Assembly: GCA_011800155.1 (NCBI GenBank)
Contig: CM022373.1
Span: 1,550,001-1,614,000, forward strand
Direction of reading: 5' to 3'
Source: Flammulina velutipes
Lineage: Eukaryota > Basidiomycota > Agaricomycetes > Agaricales > Physalacriaceae
Length of the DNA: 64,000 bases
The translations under genes and the position numbers were made by a program. The notes under the pieces were generated by a model. The model had not been told where the DNA came from. It did no database searches and was given only the letters and a program-made list of their open reading frames with translations. Positions 24,501 to 35,490 of this stretch are shown piece after piece. Positions within the stretch are counted from its first letter, which is position 1; each line of letters opens with the position of its first letter.

Positions 24501-27500
24501 GCGTGAAAAGCTCGCTCTCAACATGCTCATCTGGTTCATCTGCGGTTGCGCTGTTTTCGTCATCGCCATCCTCGGGAATCTCATCTGTCCTACCGAGCAT
24601 GTTTTCAACCAGTCAGAGTTGGCCAGCTTCAACAAGGACTCAACAACGGTTTACACGGCAATTCGCGGTGAGGTCTTCGATCTCTCAATCACCGCAGCAA
24701 GGCATTTGCGAACGGTTAGCGTGGTTCCCACCAAGTCCCTCCTCACTTATGGAGGCGCGATAGCCGATGACCTGTTCCCAGTACAAGTAAGACCGTCTCT
24801 CCTTTTGTAGACGTGCGATCCTGACCTTTTCTGTGAAGGTTAGTGCACTCTGTGATGGTATCGACGGCAGTGTCAACCCATACGTGACCTTGGACTCTAC
24901 CAACAAAACCGAACCGAATGCGAAATACCACGACTTCCGCGTCTTCACCAATGACTCTCGACCGGACTGGTATTACCAGAGTATGGTCAAAATGCGTTAT
25001 ACCAGCCGTGTCGGATTTATGGGCTACACCCCGAAGGAGATTCGCAATAAAGCCAACAAAGGAAGTTCGATCGGAATCTACAACAACATGGTCTACGATG
25101 TATCGACGTACATCAATTTCCCTCCTGCCCTCCGCACTCCCTCCGGCACTCAGGCGCCTGGCGGCATTGATACCAAGTTCATGCACGACTCTGTCCTGGA
25201 TGTCTTCAAGTTCAACGCTGGTGGAGATATCACGAAGCAGTTGGATTCGTTGAACCTCGATCGAGATGTTCTTGCCCGCCAAAAGGTCTGCCTACGCAAT
25301 CTATTCCTCGTTGGCAAGGTCGACAATCGAAACTCCGTACAATGTCAATTCGCCACCTACCTCCTCCTCGTCATTTCCATCATCATGGTGTCTGTCATTG
25401 GCTTCAAGTTCCTGGCCTCAGTTAGTTTTGCTTCAGCCCGTGCGCCCGAAGACCACGACAAGTTCGTCATCTGCCAGGTTCCCTGTTACACGGAAGGCGA
25501 CTCTTCTCTTCGCAAAACGATCGACTCCCTCGCGCAGATGAAGTACGACGACAAGCGCAAGCTTCTCGTTGTCATTTGTGATGGTATGATTGTCGGATCT
25601 GGAAACGACCGGCCTACGCCTCGCATTGTCCTCGACATCCTCGGTGCCGATCCTAACTTGGACCCAGAACCGTTGAGTTTCCACTCGCTGGGAGAAGGTG
25701 CCAAGCAGCACAACATGGGCAAAGTTTATTCGGGCCTGTACGAATGTCATGGTCATGTCGTTCCATACCTAGTCATCGCTAAAATTGGCAAGCCTTCGGA
25801 GAGGTCTCGTCCTGGTAACAGAGGTAAACGTGATTCTCAGATGCTTTTAATGCAATTCTTGAACAAGGTGCGTTTTCCTCTACATTCCTCCCGACCTTCT
25901 AACGCTCAATCGAACAAAGGTTCACTTCAACACCCCAATGAACCCCCTGGAACTCGAAATGTACCACCAAATCAAGAATGTCATCGGCGTGAACCCAACG
26001 TTCTACGAGTACTTGTTCATGGTTGATGCCGATACTATGGTCGATCCATTCTCAGTGAACAGGCTCATCTCAGCGTAAGTAGGACGATATTTTTACGACT
26101 TTAAAACTCACCTTTTTCTTCATAGAATGATTCATGACAAAAAACTTCTCGGGGTTTGTGGGGAAACCGAGCTTGCCAATGCAAAGCAGTCCATCATCAC
26201 CATGATGCAGGTGTGTGCGATTTCTTTCTCGTACTTCATTTCACTGACTGTCATAAGGTGTACGAATACTTCCTCTCGCATCATATGGCCAAGGCGTTCG
26301 AGAGTCTTTTCGGATCTGTCACTTGTCTTCCTGGATGTTTCACCCTATACCGCTTGCGAACTCCAGACACCCACAAACCTCTCTTGATCTCCAACCAGAT
26401 GATCGAAGACTATTCCGAAAATCGAGTCGATACTCTGCACATGAAGAATCTGCTGCATCTTGGTGAAGATCGTTACCTCACTACGCTACTCTTGAAACAT
26501 TTCCCTCTCTTCAAGACCCAATTCATCCGAGACGCCCATGCATATACGGTCGCCCCCGACGACTGGAAGGTCTTGTTATCGCAACGTCGTCGCTGGATTA
26601 ACTCTACCGTCCACAACCTTGGGGAGCTAATCTTCCTTGACCAGCTTTGTGGTTTCTGTTGTTTCTCGATGCGCTTTGTCGTCGTGATTGATTTGCTTTC
26701 GACCATGGTAGCACCTGTAACGGTGGCCTATGTAAGTGCACGCCTTCGACTTGAACAAGCTTGACTGACTTGAGATATCAGATTGTCTACTTGATCTACC
26801 TTGTTGCCGGCGAGGGCAAAGCTATCCCTACGTTATCGCTAATCATGATCGCGGCTATCTATGGCCTCCAAGCTTTGGTATTCATTCTGCGCCGCAAATG
26901 GGACATGATTGGATGGATGGTGTTCTACATTTTGGCCATTCCAGTGTTCTCGTTCCTTCTTCCGCTCTACTCTTTCTGGAAGATGGACGATTTCTCGTGG
27001 GGTGCGACCCGTTTAGTTTTAGGAGAATCTGGCAAGAAACTATTGGTTCACGTAAGAATGCTTTTCCGACCAAGTTGATTGATTGTTGACCTCGAGTTAG
27101 GATGAAGGAAAATTCGATCCACGAGTCATTCCTCTGAAGTCCTGGACAGACTACGTATATTGTTTCCTTACGCTATCTACCCTTTTACTCAATCTGTCAA
27201 CAGGAAAACGAACTTTGGGACAAGGAATCGAACCACAGTATTGGCTCCTGGGTACCGCCTGCCAAGTTCAAGAACGATGGTTACGCTGAATCTCAGACTG
27301 CGTCACTCTACGGTCGCGAAACTTATTATGATCATCCTGTTCGCTCTCAATCCCCCGCCCCGAGCCAGATGATGTATCCACCGCCCGGATATCAATCTGG
27401 CCGGAACACACCTCAGATGTATATGCCGCAAGCCCAGCCAATGGGACATGACATCTTCCAGCCAGCACCCTCTCGTCCAGTCACCAACTATCTTGACATG

Positions 27501-27710
27501 GCCATCCCTTCCAGCCAGAGCATCTTGGATAGCGGTTCCCCAAGCGACGCCGAGATAGAACGTATTCTGCAGGAGATCCTGCGCACTGCGGACCTGAACA
27601 CGGTCACCAAAAAGGATCTCCGACGACAGCTGGAGGACCACTTTGGTGTGGATTTGACGGCGAGGAAGTCTTCTATCAATGCGATGGTGGACAGGTTGCT
27701 CAATTTCTAA
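21566..27710 (+). CDS. Class V-type chitin synthase with N-terminal myosin motor domain
   Basis: This very large membrane enzyme (about 1900 residues) polymerises chitin from UDP-GlcNAc for the cell wall. In order: a myosin motor-like domain with P-loop [10 protein letters not shown] (restored by splicing at about 21899-21951), [10 protein letters not shown] (switch I) and FDLPGPQ (switch II); two membrane helices around [17 protein letters not shown] and [19 protein letters not shown]; a cytochrome-b5-like segment with [12 protein letters not shown]; then the glycosyltransferase domain ([64 protein letters not shown]). C-terminal helices follow, and a DEK_C domain ends the protein ([20 protein letters not shown] to MVDRLLNF). 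Exons are long for this region. Family knowledge places such enzymes at hyphal tips. Confidence 0.95.
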
Positions 27711-28199
27711 GGGAGTGTTGTCGGAATTTTGGACTTTGTGTTTTGCATTCCTGCTTTTGGTTTCTTCAGTAGCTTTGTATGACTTTACGACACTCGCTTG
27801 CTATATCAAGGACACCGGACATTGCATTCTTTATCACTCTTCGTACTTACCACTTAGTAGACTTCTTAATTGCATAAATATAGGTATTAGGATACGACTC
27901 AAAGCAGACGTTGTCCACCTTCTCTTCGTCATAATGAGGGAATTGGTATCTCGCGCTACATCTGTAATACAAAGACATAATTTCTTACGGTGGCCCCTCC
28001 ACAAATTCCTCCAAAACAAAAGAAATGCGTGCTTGCCTACTCAGAAGCCATTCCATTAGACCTCGTGCAAGTGGCGTCCGACTGTAGCCTTGTCAATCAC
28101 GGGACTACCGAACGACATTACCCTTACACCATCACCAGTGGCCACCACCACCAGTAAGTGAAGCTCATTCTGCCCCGGCATTCGTTGAGTCAATCGCAG
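27711..28199. other. Spacer after the chitin synthase, possible 5' part of the HNH-like gene
   Basis: This 489-bp stretch should hold the 3' untranslated region of the chitin synthase. From about 28070 an open frame without ATG reads into a consensus donor (gtaagt at 28154) and could be an upstream exon of the HNH-like gene. I could not fix a start codon. Confidence 0.35.
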
Positions 28200-29476
28200 G
28201 TCATGTCCAGGCACTCTGGGCGAATACCATCTCGACTATTGAAGGGTGCGCCGACCTGGTACCAGAAGATTCGGACAACGGATACTCTAACGTGAAATCT
28301 ACGCGAAAGGGACGCAAGACTGGCTCGTCCTTGGCGACGAACGTTATGAATAACTTCGTGCGTCGTGAAATTCAAGCAATCTTGGTTTCTCAACTGAACA
28401 CAACCACCGATCGCGACGTCGCTATCTGTGTAGTCAGTTTGGCCAGCAGCAACATGGAATCTATCGAATACTCCCATGTTGTATCGAAATCCACGCCCAG
28501 CGCAGTCGTGAGTAAGATGGATCTGCCTGAAGTTCTCGTTGAATACCCAATTGGTTGGATAAATTGGAGTATGCCTTCAATAAATCCCGCTATACCTTGA
28601 ATTTGGATACCCGAAGGAATATTCAGACTGGTGTGTTCCAGCTCTCTTTCTTCAAATCGCTCAATGTTCATAACCAAGTTTCTAGTTTCCAATTCGATTC
28701 ACAAATGGTTTGACAAGCGCTTCGAATCGCAGTCCCCAGAGGCTAGCGGCGGCTGGCTGTGGGCTATCGACGATGTACCACTACTCCATGAAATGTACCA
28801 TACCTACGTGGGCACCAGGAAAGTACCCAAAGTAGATCGTTATGACCCCTCCGGCGTATGTTCTTCCCTCTTGACCAACTTTCAAATCGATAACACTTCT
28901 CTACTAGTTCTACAAATCGACGAAGTTTCTCTATCGCTTGGTAGCTTCACCTGCTATGCAACAGTGTGTGGATATCAAACGATCCGTGGTAGCTATGACA
29001 AGTTCGAATCCGACAAGCTCGAACAATTTGAATACCCATTCGAAGACCTAGGTTCTGTCGAACTTCACATCTATCCTCATTTTGTGATATTTGACAGTGG
29101 GAAAAAGCTCACTGCGTTGTTTGGCAAGTTGTGTATGCCAGGGACGTATGCGGACCACTTCGAACTTAGTATTGATGAGAGCCACACACTGCATTGCATG
29201 CACGCAATCTACTCTGCCTGGATGGCGGTCCGCCCCGACGACACATTTCTGCAAACCAAAGTACCGCCAAAGCCCGCTCCCAAAAAGCCTTCCCGACAAA
29301 CCCGGAGCACAGCAGACCTGTCTGCAAACCAAGGCCCGTGTTCTCCTTCATCGCCACGGCCGGACAGCCCCAGTCCACGGTCTTCGTCGAGTGAAAAGGA
29401 TGGTAGTAGCTGCAAGTCCCATGGCACTGTTGACTTGATGTCACCATCTGATTCAATCTTAGACTCGGACCAGTAG
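28200..29476 (+). CDS. HNH-nuclease-domain-like protein (basidiomycete type), possibly decaying
   Basis: One normal intron (28508-28569) joins DRDVAICVVSLASSNMESIE YSHVV to YAFNKSRYTLNLDTRRNI. That order, a CVV start, a SHVV segment with the first His, and a following LNLDTRxNI block, is how HNH domains look in a large lineage-specific family of mushroom genomes. Downstream, VPKVDRYDP, KFLYRLVASPAMQ and LGSVELHIYPHFVIFDSGKK match that family's conserved tail. To keep the frame, two very short introns would be needed (28708-28732, 25 nt; 28964-28992, 29 nt), so the gene is either oddly spliced or frameshifted. The tail after that is Ser/Pro-rich, ending at TAG 29474-29476. An acidic in-frame segment to 29692 may also belong. 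No start codon was found. The function is unknown. Confidence 0.45.
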
Positions 29477-29563
29477 CTTTGCTGTCGGTCCAGGGAGTGG
29501 CTCGAGTCTAATTCAATCTCATGCATCGAAGATTCCATTGACGATTTCGGTCGTACGGAAAAG

Positions 29564-29596
29564 GAGGATGAGGATGAGGATGAGGATGAGGATGAG
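29564..29596 (+). repeat. Hexanucleotide tandem repeat (GAGGAT)n
   Basis: About five and a half copies of gaggat lie just after the HNH-like gene. On the + strand they encode an Asp/Glu run in a frame open to the TAG at 29690-29692, so they may belong to a 3' exon of that gene. Confidence 0.7.
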
Positions 29597-29966
29597 AACG
29601 ATGAGGAATTTTTCCGTGGGGTGGAAAAATGGGCTGAGAGTGTGTACGAGTCGGCGCATCAGGCGAGCTGCAACGTGAGGGCGGATTCCTAGGGTACTCG
29701 TGCGGAAACCTCTGATGGGGAAGCAATGATAAACTTATCACGTCGACTTCGGACATCCAGGATGACAGCAGCGCAGAGGTGGTGAAGATAGCAGACGATA
29801 GTCCACTTGGTATCTTATATGTCGAATTAATCGTATAATAATTCCCTTCCATCCGTTCTCAATTAGAATCAGGTTATGCTTTGTCCAATTCCAAATATAT
29901 CACCATCCAGAAAGCAGGTGAATTTGTACCTTATACGAATCATAACCTACGTAGTACAACATGATT

Positions 29967-31979
29967 CTACCGTTGACCAGACACTATAGTACCGCTTTGA
30001 TGACATCCTCTAGCCACCGCCTCCCCGAACATAACTCGTGCAGCCGCCTCGAAAGCGGGGGCGGTAAACTCGAATGTGGCGAGGCAAGGATACTCGTTCG
30101 CTTCGCGGACCCCGACGAGATCATATGGCGTGCAACTAGAGAGGATTACAACAGAAACTTTGTGAAGGCTTGCCGCTGCTAATGTTTGCTTCATGACTTG
30201 CAACTGCCACGGGGAAGTATTTCCGTTTCGGAGGACGAATACGAGATTGGAGACTTGCGACCAATCAACTGCATCGTGCGTCTTTTCCTTGGTGTAGACC
30301 CGATGTACACATTTCGTCCTTTTCGAGACGGAATCACGAAGGGCTAGGAAGAATGCTCCAGCTGTGTTACGAATGTTGCCATCCTTTCCACGTAGAACTC
30401 CATCAGCGTCGTCCACGGCCTTATTGAGGCTCTCTATTTCCGGCGTGAATAACAGTGATATAGAGGTTGGATCACTTCTGAGAGGAAGATTCCCAGGCAG
30501 GCCTTCGTTCAGAATCGTGGTAGAACGGGAGTAGCCATCGCTCGCAATTTCCTCTCCTTCCTCTCCAGCCTTTTCCCACTTCCCTGCGAAATCCGGGTCC
30601 TTCAAGTCGCCAATAACGCACTCCCAGTTTTTTAGGTACCTGTCTTTGAGCGCGTGTATCCTGGCACTGCTATTTTGTAGGTCCTCGAGGTTGAGTCGTC
30701 CACTTTCGATTTCGGCATAGATCTTTTCGATGGAGGAAACTTGTCGTTCCATGGTGTGGCAAATCATCACAACATCTGCGCCAGCCTCCAACGCCCGAAC
30801 AGAGCCTTCCTCTATTCCGCATCCGCCACATTCTGGTTTGGCGATGGCGTCCATTTCGAGGCAATCAGTGACAACGACGCCTTGGAAGTCAAGTTCTTTC
30901 CTGAGGAGGTCGGTAGTGATTATTTTCGACAGAGAGGAAGGTTCGTCAGTGCCAGTGATGAGAGGCAGCGCCATATGACCAGTCATGATCGTTAGGGGGC
31001 TGTCGGAATGCTTCGAGTATTCATCCAGGAGCATATGAAAGGGAACGAGTTCGTTCTTTTGTATGTCCTCTTTGCCTTTGAATATCTTGGGTAGTCCGAG
31101 ATGAGAGTCGACGTGGGTGTCGCCGTGTCCAGGAAAATGCTTCGCAGAAGGGGCGATGTTTGAAGCAATCAAGCCTTTGGCACTGGCGACGACGTATCGA
31201 CCAACATCGGAAGGATCTGGTAGGCATATCGTGAGGGCGTGATCGTTAAGGATATGATATGTATTCACTGTCACCGAACGAACGAACACCTGCTCAAGTC
31301 AGCAAAACAGAATAGAGATTCACATAGATACACTGACCAATGACAGGATTTTTCATGTCACAGTTGACGTCTGCCACTGGACTGTACGCCCAATGGACTC
31401 CTAAAAGCCTCAGTTGTGCTCCCGAAGCCCGATACACCTGTTCAGTAAGCTCGGGAGAACCTGTTGCAGCCAACGCCATCGCCCCGGGACTTTAGATTAA
31501 ATATGAGCCTTTTGAGGAAGATGAAAGTCTTGGTATATTCATACAATTGAGACACAGCACCCGGCCGAGTGAAAGCAGAAACGAGGCCTGTTGCGTCTTG
31601 TTAATGGTAGCAGGGCAGTAAACGAGTCGAGGGCGTACCATTCTCTTGATCAGTGCCGATCAGCAAGGGTTGGTCTTGTCCAGTAATCCTAGCGATGTTT
31701 TGGAGTTCAAGAATAACCTTTCGTACTTGGTCTGCGTCTGTTGCACTAGATTAAAGGGGATCAAATATGGGGGATGCCATATTTACCTTGGACATTGCGC
31801 TTCATCATAATCACACTGCCCACAAAGTATGTCTCGATGAGTTTCCTGATGTCGTCGCTGACCGTACATCCATGAAATCCCAAAACAAAGTGCTAAGATG
31901 CGAGTTCGTTCAGTGGAGGCTAAAGCAAAAATGACCTCCCTACCTGGCCCACTTCACGTCGCACGTTCTCTGGAAGCAT
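29967..31979 (-). CDS. Glycoside hydrolase family 3 beta-N-acetylglucosaminidase-like protein
   Basis: The NagZ-type signature AKHFPGHGDTHVDSHLGLP is intact; its His/Asp loop supplies general acid-base catalysis in this subfamily. VVVTDCLEMDAI carries the expected nucleophile Asp. Upstream exons give MLPENVRREVGQHFVLGFHG, VGSVIMMKRNVQ, DQPLLIGTDQENG, AMALAATGSPELTEQVYRAS and SPVADVNCDMKNPVIG. A 21-nt exon (31269-31289) adds VRSFGD and restores the usual VRSFGDNPSDVGRYV. A C-terminal GH3 domain follows. Substrates could be chitin-derived or glycoprotein GlcNAc; no signal peptide is visible, which argues for an intracellular enzyme. The start ATG is at 31977-31979, with nine or so introns. Confidence 0.85.
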
Positions 31980-32150
31980 TGCTGATGATAGTATCGGTGA
32001 GAGAGATAGACTGGCAATGCCTACGCTTCTTAAGTCAATGTCCACCGGACCGTTTCGAAATGATAGCGCATGGCCCTTATCATTCAAACACGGAAATAAC
32101 GGAAAGCATTAGAACTACAGAAACATTACAAAAACTTGTGCAAGGGTACA

Positions 32151-33215
32151 CTATTTGCGTGCGAATGTGATCTAGGAGGGTGTTAGCCTTTGGCATGAAG
32201 GTTGCACGGAAAGAACGCACCTTGATCTTGTTCTCACCATCCAATTTGTAGTTGTGTAGCGCATCTTTGGCGACAGTCGAGCTCGCCTCGTCCAGGTATT
32301 CCACGAATGCGATGTCCTTTTTCGATGGAATGAGACGAACCTCGTACAGGTTGGGATATCTGCAAACATTCAGCGAATGTGACGATGAATGAAAGGAGGC
32401 CATACTGGGAGAATAGGGTCATAAGCTGTTCTTTGGTGACCGTCTCTGGAAGGTTTTGAAGGAACAGGATCTTGTTGGGAGGCAGATATTCGTCGGGCAT
32501 TTGTACATTGGGTCTGCGGGTCGCAGGTGCAGGTGCAGCACCATCGACTATGCAGGTTGGATAAGTACAGCACAACCCAAGACAGATGGGAAATTTACGC
32601 TCGGCAGCCATGCGCTTTGCTTTGAACTTTTGCTTGAGTGGATTCGAGTACCGTGTTTGCTCTGGAAATCAACATGAGCAATATGAATGCGATCAATGAG
32701 AAGGAGCGCACTTTTGTGTTCATCTCTTCGTGTCTTGTGTTCATCAAAGTGGTCCGCATCCAACTGCTTCACTACTGCGTCTGCGCGTGTTCGAGCATAT
32801 GATATTTGCTGGACGAGGTGCGTCAGTGTTTTCGATGCCAGGAAGAAGGTGAACACGCACCATAGACTTGGAGTACAACGGAAATCCTTTCACATCATTC
32901 ATCGCCTTTTCTGCCTGCTCTGTCGATTCGAATGACACAAATGCCTGGCCGCGCATCCGCAAGTTCTTGTGGGCCACAACATCGACGACGCCGTAGGGCT
33001 TGAAGAGACCCTTCAACGATGACTTCATTACTGTGGATGTCAGCTTTAATTATTTTGAGAAAGGTATGAACCCCGGTACCATCGAGCTTGATCTTTTCAT
33101 TCAGGTTCTGAATGTATAACGTCTCGCATTTCGGCTTTTCTGGTGCAGCGACTTCAGGCGCGACCTCAATTCCGGGCATGGCATCGGGAGCAGGGGCAGG
33201 AGCGACGTCAGTCAT
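32151..33215 (-). CDS. U1A/U2B''-type spliceosomal snRNP protein with two RRM domains
   Basis: This RNA-binding protein of the U1 or U2 snRNP has two RRMs. RRM1 has RNP2 LYIQNL and RNP1 RGQAFVSF. RRM2 has ILFLQNLP and KDIAFVEY and ends in the family tail KITFARK, restored by the last intron (stop TAG at 32151-32153). The basic linker QTRYSNPLKQKFKAKRMAAE between the domains is typical. The N-terminal leader is Pro/Ala-rich (MTDVAPAPAPDAMPGIEVAP). Vertebrates have separate U1A and U2B''; whether this fungus has one protein for both roles cannot be judged from this window. Length is about 255 residues; the start is at 33213-33215. Confidence 0.92.
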
Positions 33216-33402
33216 GGTGGGAGGAAAGAAAGTGATGCTGCCATATTAGGACCATTGATCCATAACAATGCTGGTGTAGGAATAGATGGTATTATAACCA
33301 ACCTGCTGGCTGTATAGTGTACATCATATAAAAGTAGCAATATATAGACCACCGACAAAGCAAAGTCGTAAAACACAAATCAATAAGAGAAATCATAGAA
33401 AG

Positions 33403-35301
33403 TCACTGTCGCTCTCGCCCTGGTGTGCTTCCCCGTCTAGGCGTCCTTGGTGTTGGCGGCACCCCAGTCAACCTTCTCTCACCTAAAGCCTCGATACCCT
33501 TCTCCTCTATTCGCTGAACTTCCCTGGCCGCTCTCCTAGCCGCGTCTCCCACCTTCGCCAAGGGACGTTGACTATCAACTCGTACCAACGCCTGGAGCAA
33601 CTCGCGCGGGTCCGTATCGGGTGTACCGTCCGTCAGCAACGAGGTTCCAGGAAGATGTGAAGGTTCCATGTTCGCCTCGGCGGCCAACCGCGTGAACCGG
33701 GCACTGATCGCGCGATCAGCTATGTTCGCAATCGCTCGAGTACGAGATAGTCTGTCGTTGAGGGTGTCAACGTTAAACTCCAGGTCCTTAAGCCCCTGCT
33801 GTAAACTAGGATCGGGGGAGCTCTTTACGACAGAGCGAGCAAATGCCAATCCTGCTTTGAACCTATCGGGGAGGGATTCCGGTTGCCAGTCATCTAAAGC
33901 ATCATCGATTGCTGTAGCCTTTTGCTTGCCTCTCGACTTTGCGGACATTGGGATGAGCGTCTCCTCCAGCTGAGCTTGTCGCTTCCGGAAATAGGAATCG
34001 TATGAGTGTATTGCGTTTTTCCACGCTTCATCCTCTTTCTCGGCCCTAAAAGTTGGTGAGTAAAGTGAACATGTAGGCAGAAATAAGACATACGCCCGAA
34101 TTTGTGCAGTATAAGTAACCTCAAACCGTCGATTGGACTCGTTCTGCTCGTTCTTCAGCTTCGGAAGTGTGCTGTCGTCTTGTGAGGCAGAAGTGCGCGT
34201 ATCAACTTGTTTTTCGGATAGTAAACGGAGCATCTTCTCCTGAGCAGCTTGAAGTATCGAGGTTCCTTTCACAGATAGCTTGGGTAATGATTTGTCTGGA
34301 GGAGTATTCATAACGCGCGTAGTGCACCAGCTGAGGAGGAGGCGCATCCTGTCTGCGTCCGGGAGGTCTGCTGGGATGTGTTTGTAGAACGAGCTTTCGG
34401 TCACAGAATTGTGTGGCTGCACTGTACCAGAGTCAGTACGAAAAGGTGCAAATAGAACGGTCACTCACTTATCGCCCCAGCTGATTCGATACTGACGCGA
34501 ATCCTATGCCCTCGTGCGCCCAGAGAGCTTCTCCTAAGATGGGGATCAACAACAGGTGTCTTCGGAGACTGGGGTGTCTGTGACTGGCGCGGAGTATCTT
34601 CCCCATTGATTGCAACCATAGCTCCATGTCGCATGGCTTTATTTCTCTCTATGACTGGACTGTCGGCCGTAGGTAGAGGCTCGGTGATATCGACGGACAT
34701 GTCTCTGCGTGAGGCGCCTGCTTTGGCTGGTGGTGGCTCTTCTTGCCAATTATTGGCTCGCAAAGCCGAAGGAATAGCGCGCGCTCTAGACTGCCGTCGA
34801 TGATGGTCGGATTCATCGTCCATAGAGCGAACGTCCTTTTCAGTGGACGATGGATTTGTTTGTGAAAGAGATACGTCTCGAGCACGCGAATGGATAGGCT
34901 GCGATGAGGATGCCATAGGGTGCGAAACCTTGGAGGACGAAGGTTGGGGTTGTGATGCTGACGGAGGTTGAGATCCTGAACGTGGCACCTTGTTTGTAGA
35001 TTGAGGTTGTACGGGGATAGACTGCTGACGGGACGGGGGTCGCACGTCTTGAGACAATGAAGGTGCCCGGACAATGACCAGACCTCCTGGTTGCTCCTCT
35101 CCGTTCGGTACTACAGACTGTCAGTGATAGCCAGGTTGAGCATGGAATAAACGTACTTTTCCGCTTGGACATTGCCTGCGCACTGTATTAGATATCAAAG
35201 CGGAAGATATGAGGTGGATTGCGCACCTTGTCCTTCTCGTGTTTGGTTCGCTTATTCGCGAGCAAAGGATTTTCATCAGGAGCCTTTCGTTTGGATGTCA
35301 T
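33403..35301 (-). CDS. DSN1: Kinetochore protein of the MIS12 complex (DSN1/Mis13)
   Basis: This subunit of the MIS12/MIND complex links centromeric chromatin to microtubule-binding kinetochore parts. The diagnostic Dsn1 block is SSFYKHIPADLPDADRMRLL followed by LSWCTTR. Long helical, probably coiled-coil stretches follow (EDEAWKNAIHSYDSYFRKRQ; RLSRTRAIANIADRAISARF). The C-terminus is basic and Pro/Arg/Thr-rich (GVPPTPRTPRRGSTPGRERQ). The N-terminal third is disordered and Ser/Gln-rich. Two short 5' exons, MTSKRKAPDENPLLANKRTK with HEKDK, and then AMSKRK, are joined by introns of about 50 nt. The start ATG is at 35299-35301. An ACGCGT box lies at 35349-35354, 48 bp upstream. Confidence 0.88.
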
Positions 35302-35348
35302 GCTATTGACGGGCACAGCTGCGAGCATAAAGGCGTGATCGTCGTCGG

Positions 35349-35354
35349 ACGCGT
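35349..35354. promoter_or_regulatory. MCB-like box ACGCGT in the DSN1 upstream region
   Basis: A single ACGCGT hexamer lies 48 bp upstream of the DSN1 start and 137 bp from the start of the divergent palmitoyltransferase. It could be chance, since the hexamer also occurs in coding regions of this window. Confidence 0.25.
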
Positions 35355-35490
35355 CAGAACAGGCCGCCGTTGCCGTCGTCCGCGATGTAAGGATGAACGC
35401 AACAAACAGAATGTTGTTTTTCTCACGGTCATGTATTTGGCGACCACCGTGTGCCGTGACAGTGACGTATCGCGCAGCTCGCCTCCTCCC

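Noticed and set aside
28390..28692. Minus-strand open frame opposite the HNH-like gene
   Set aside because: It looks protein-like at first, but the + strand reading recovers conserved family blocks and a proper intron.
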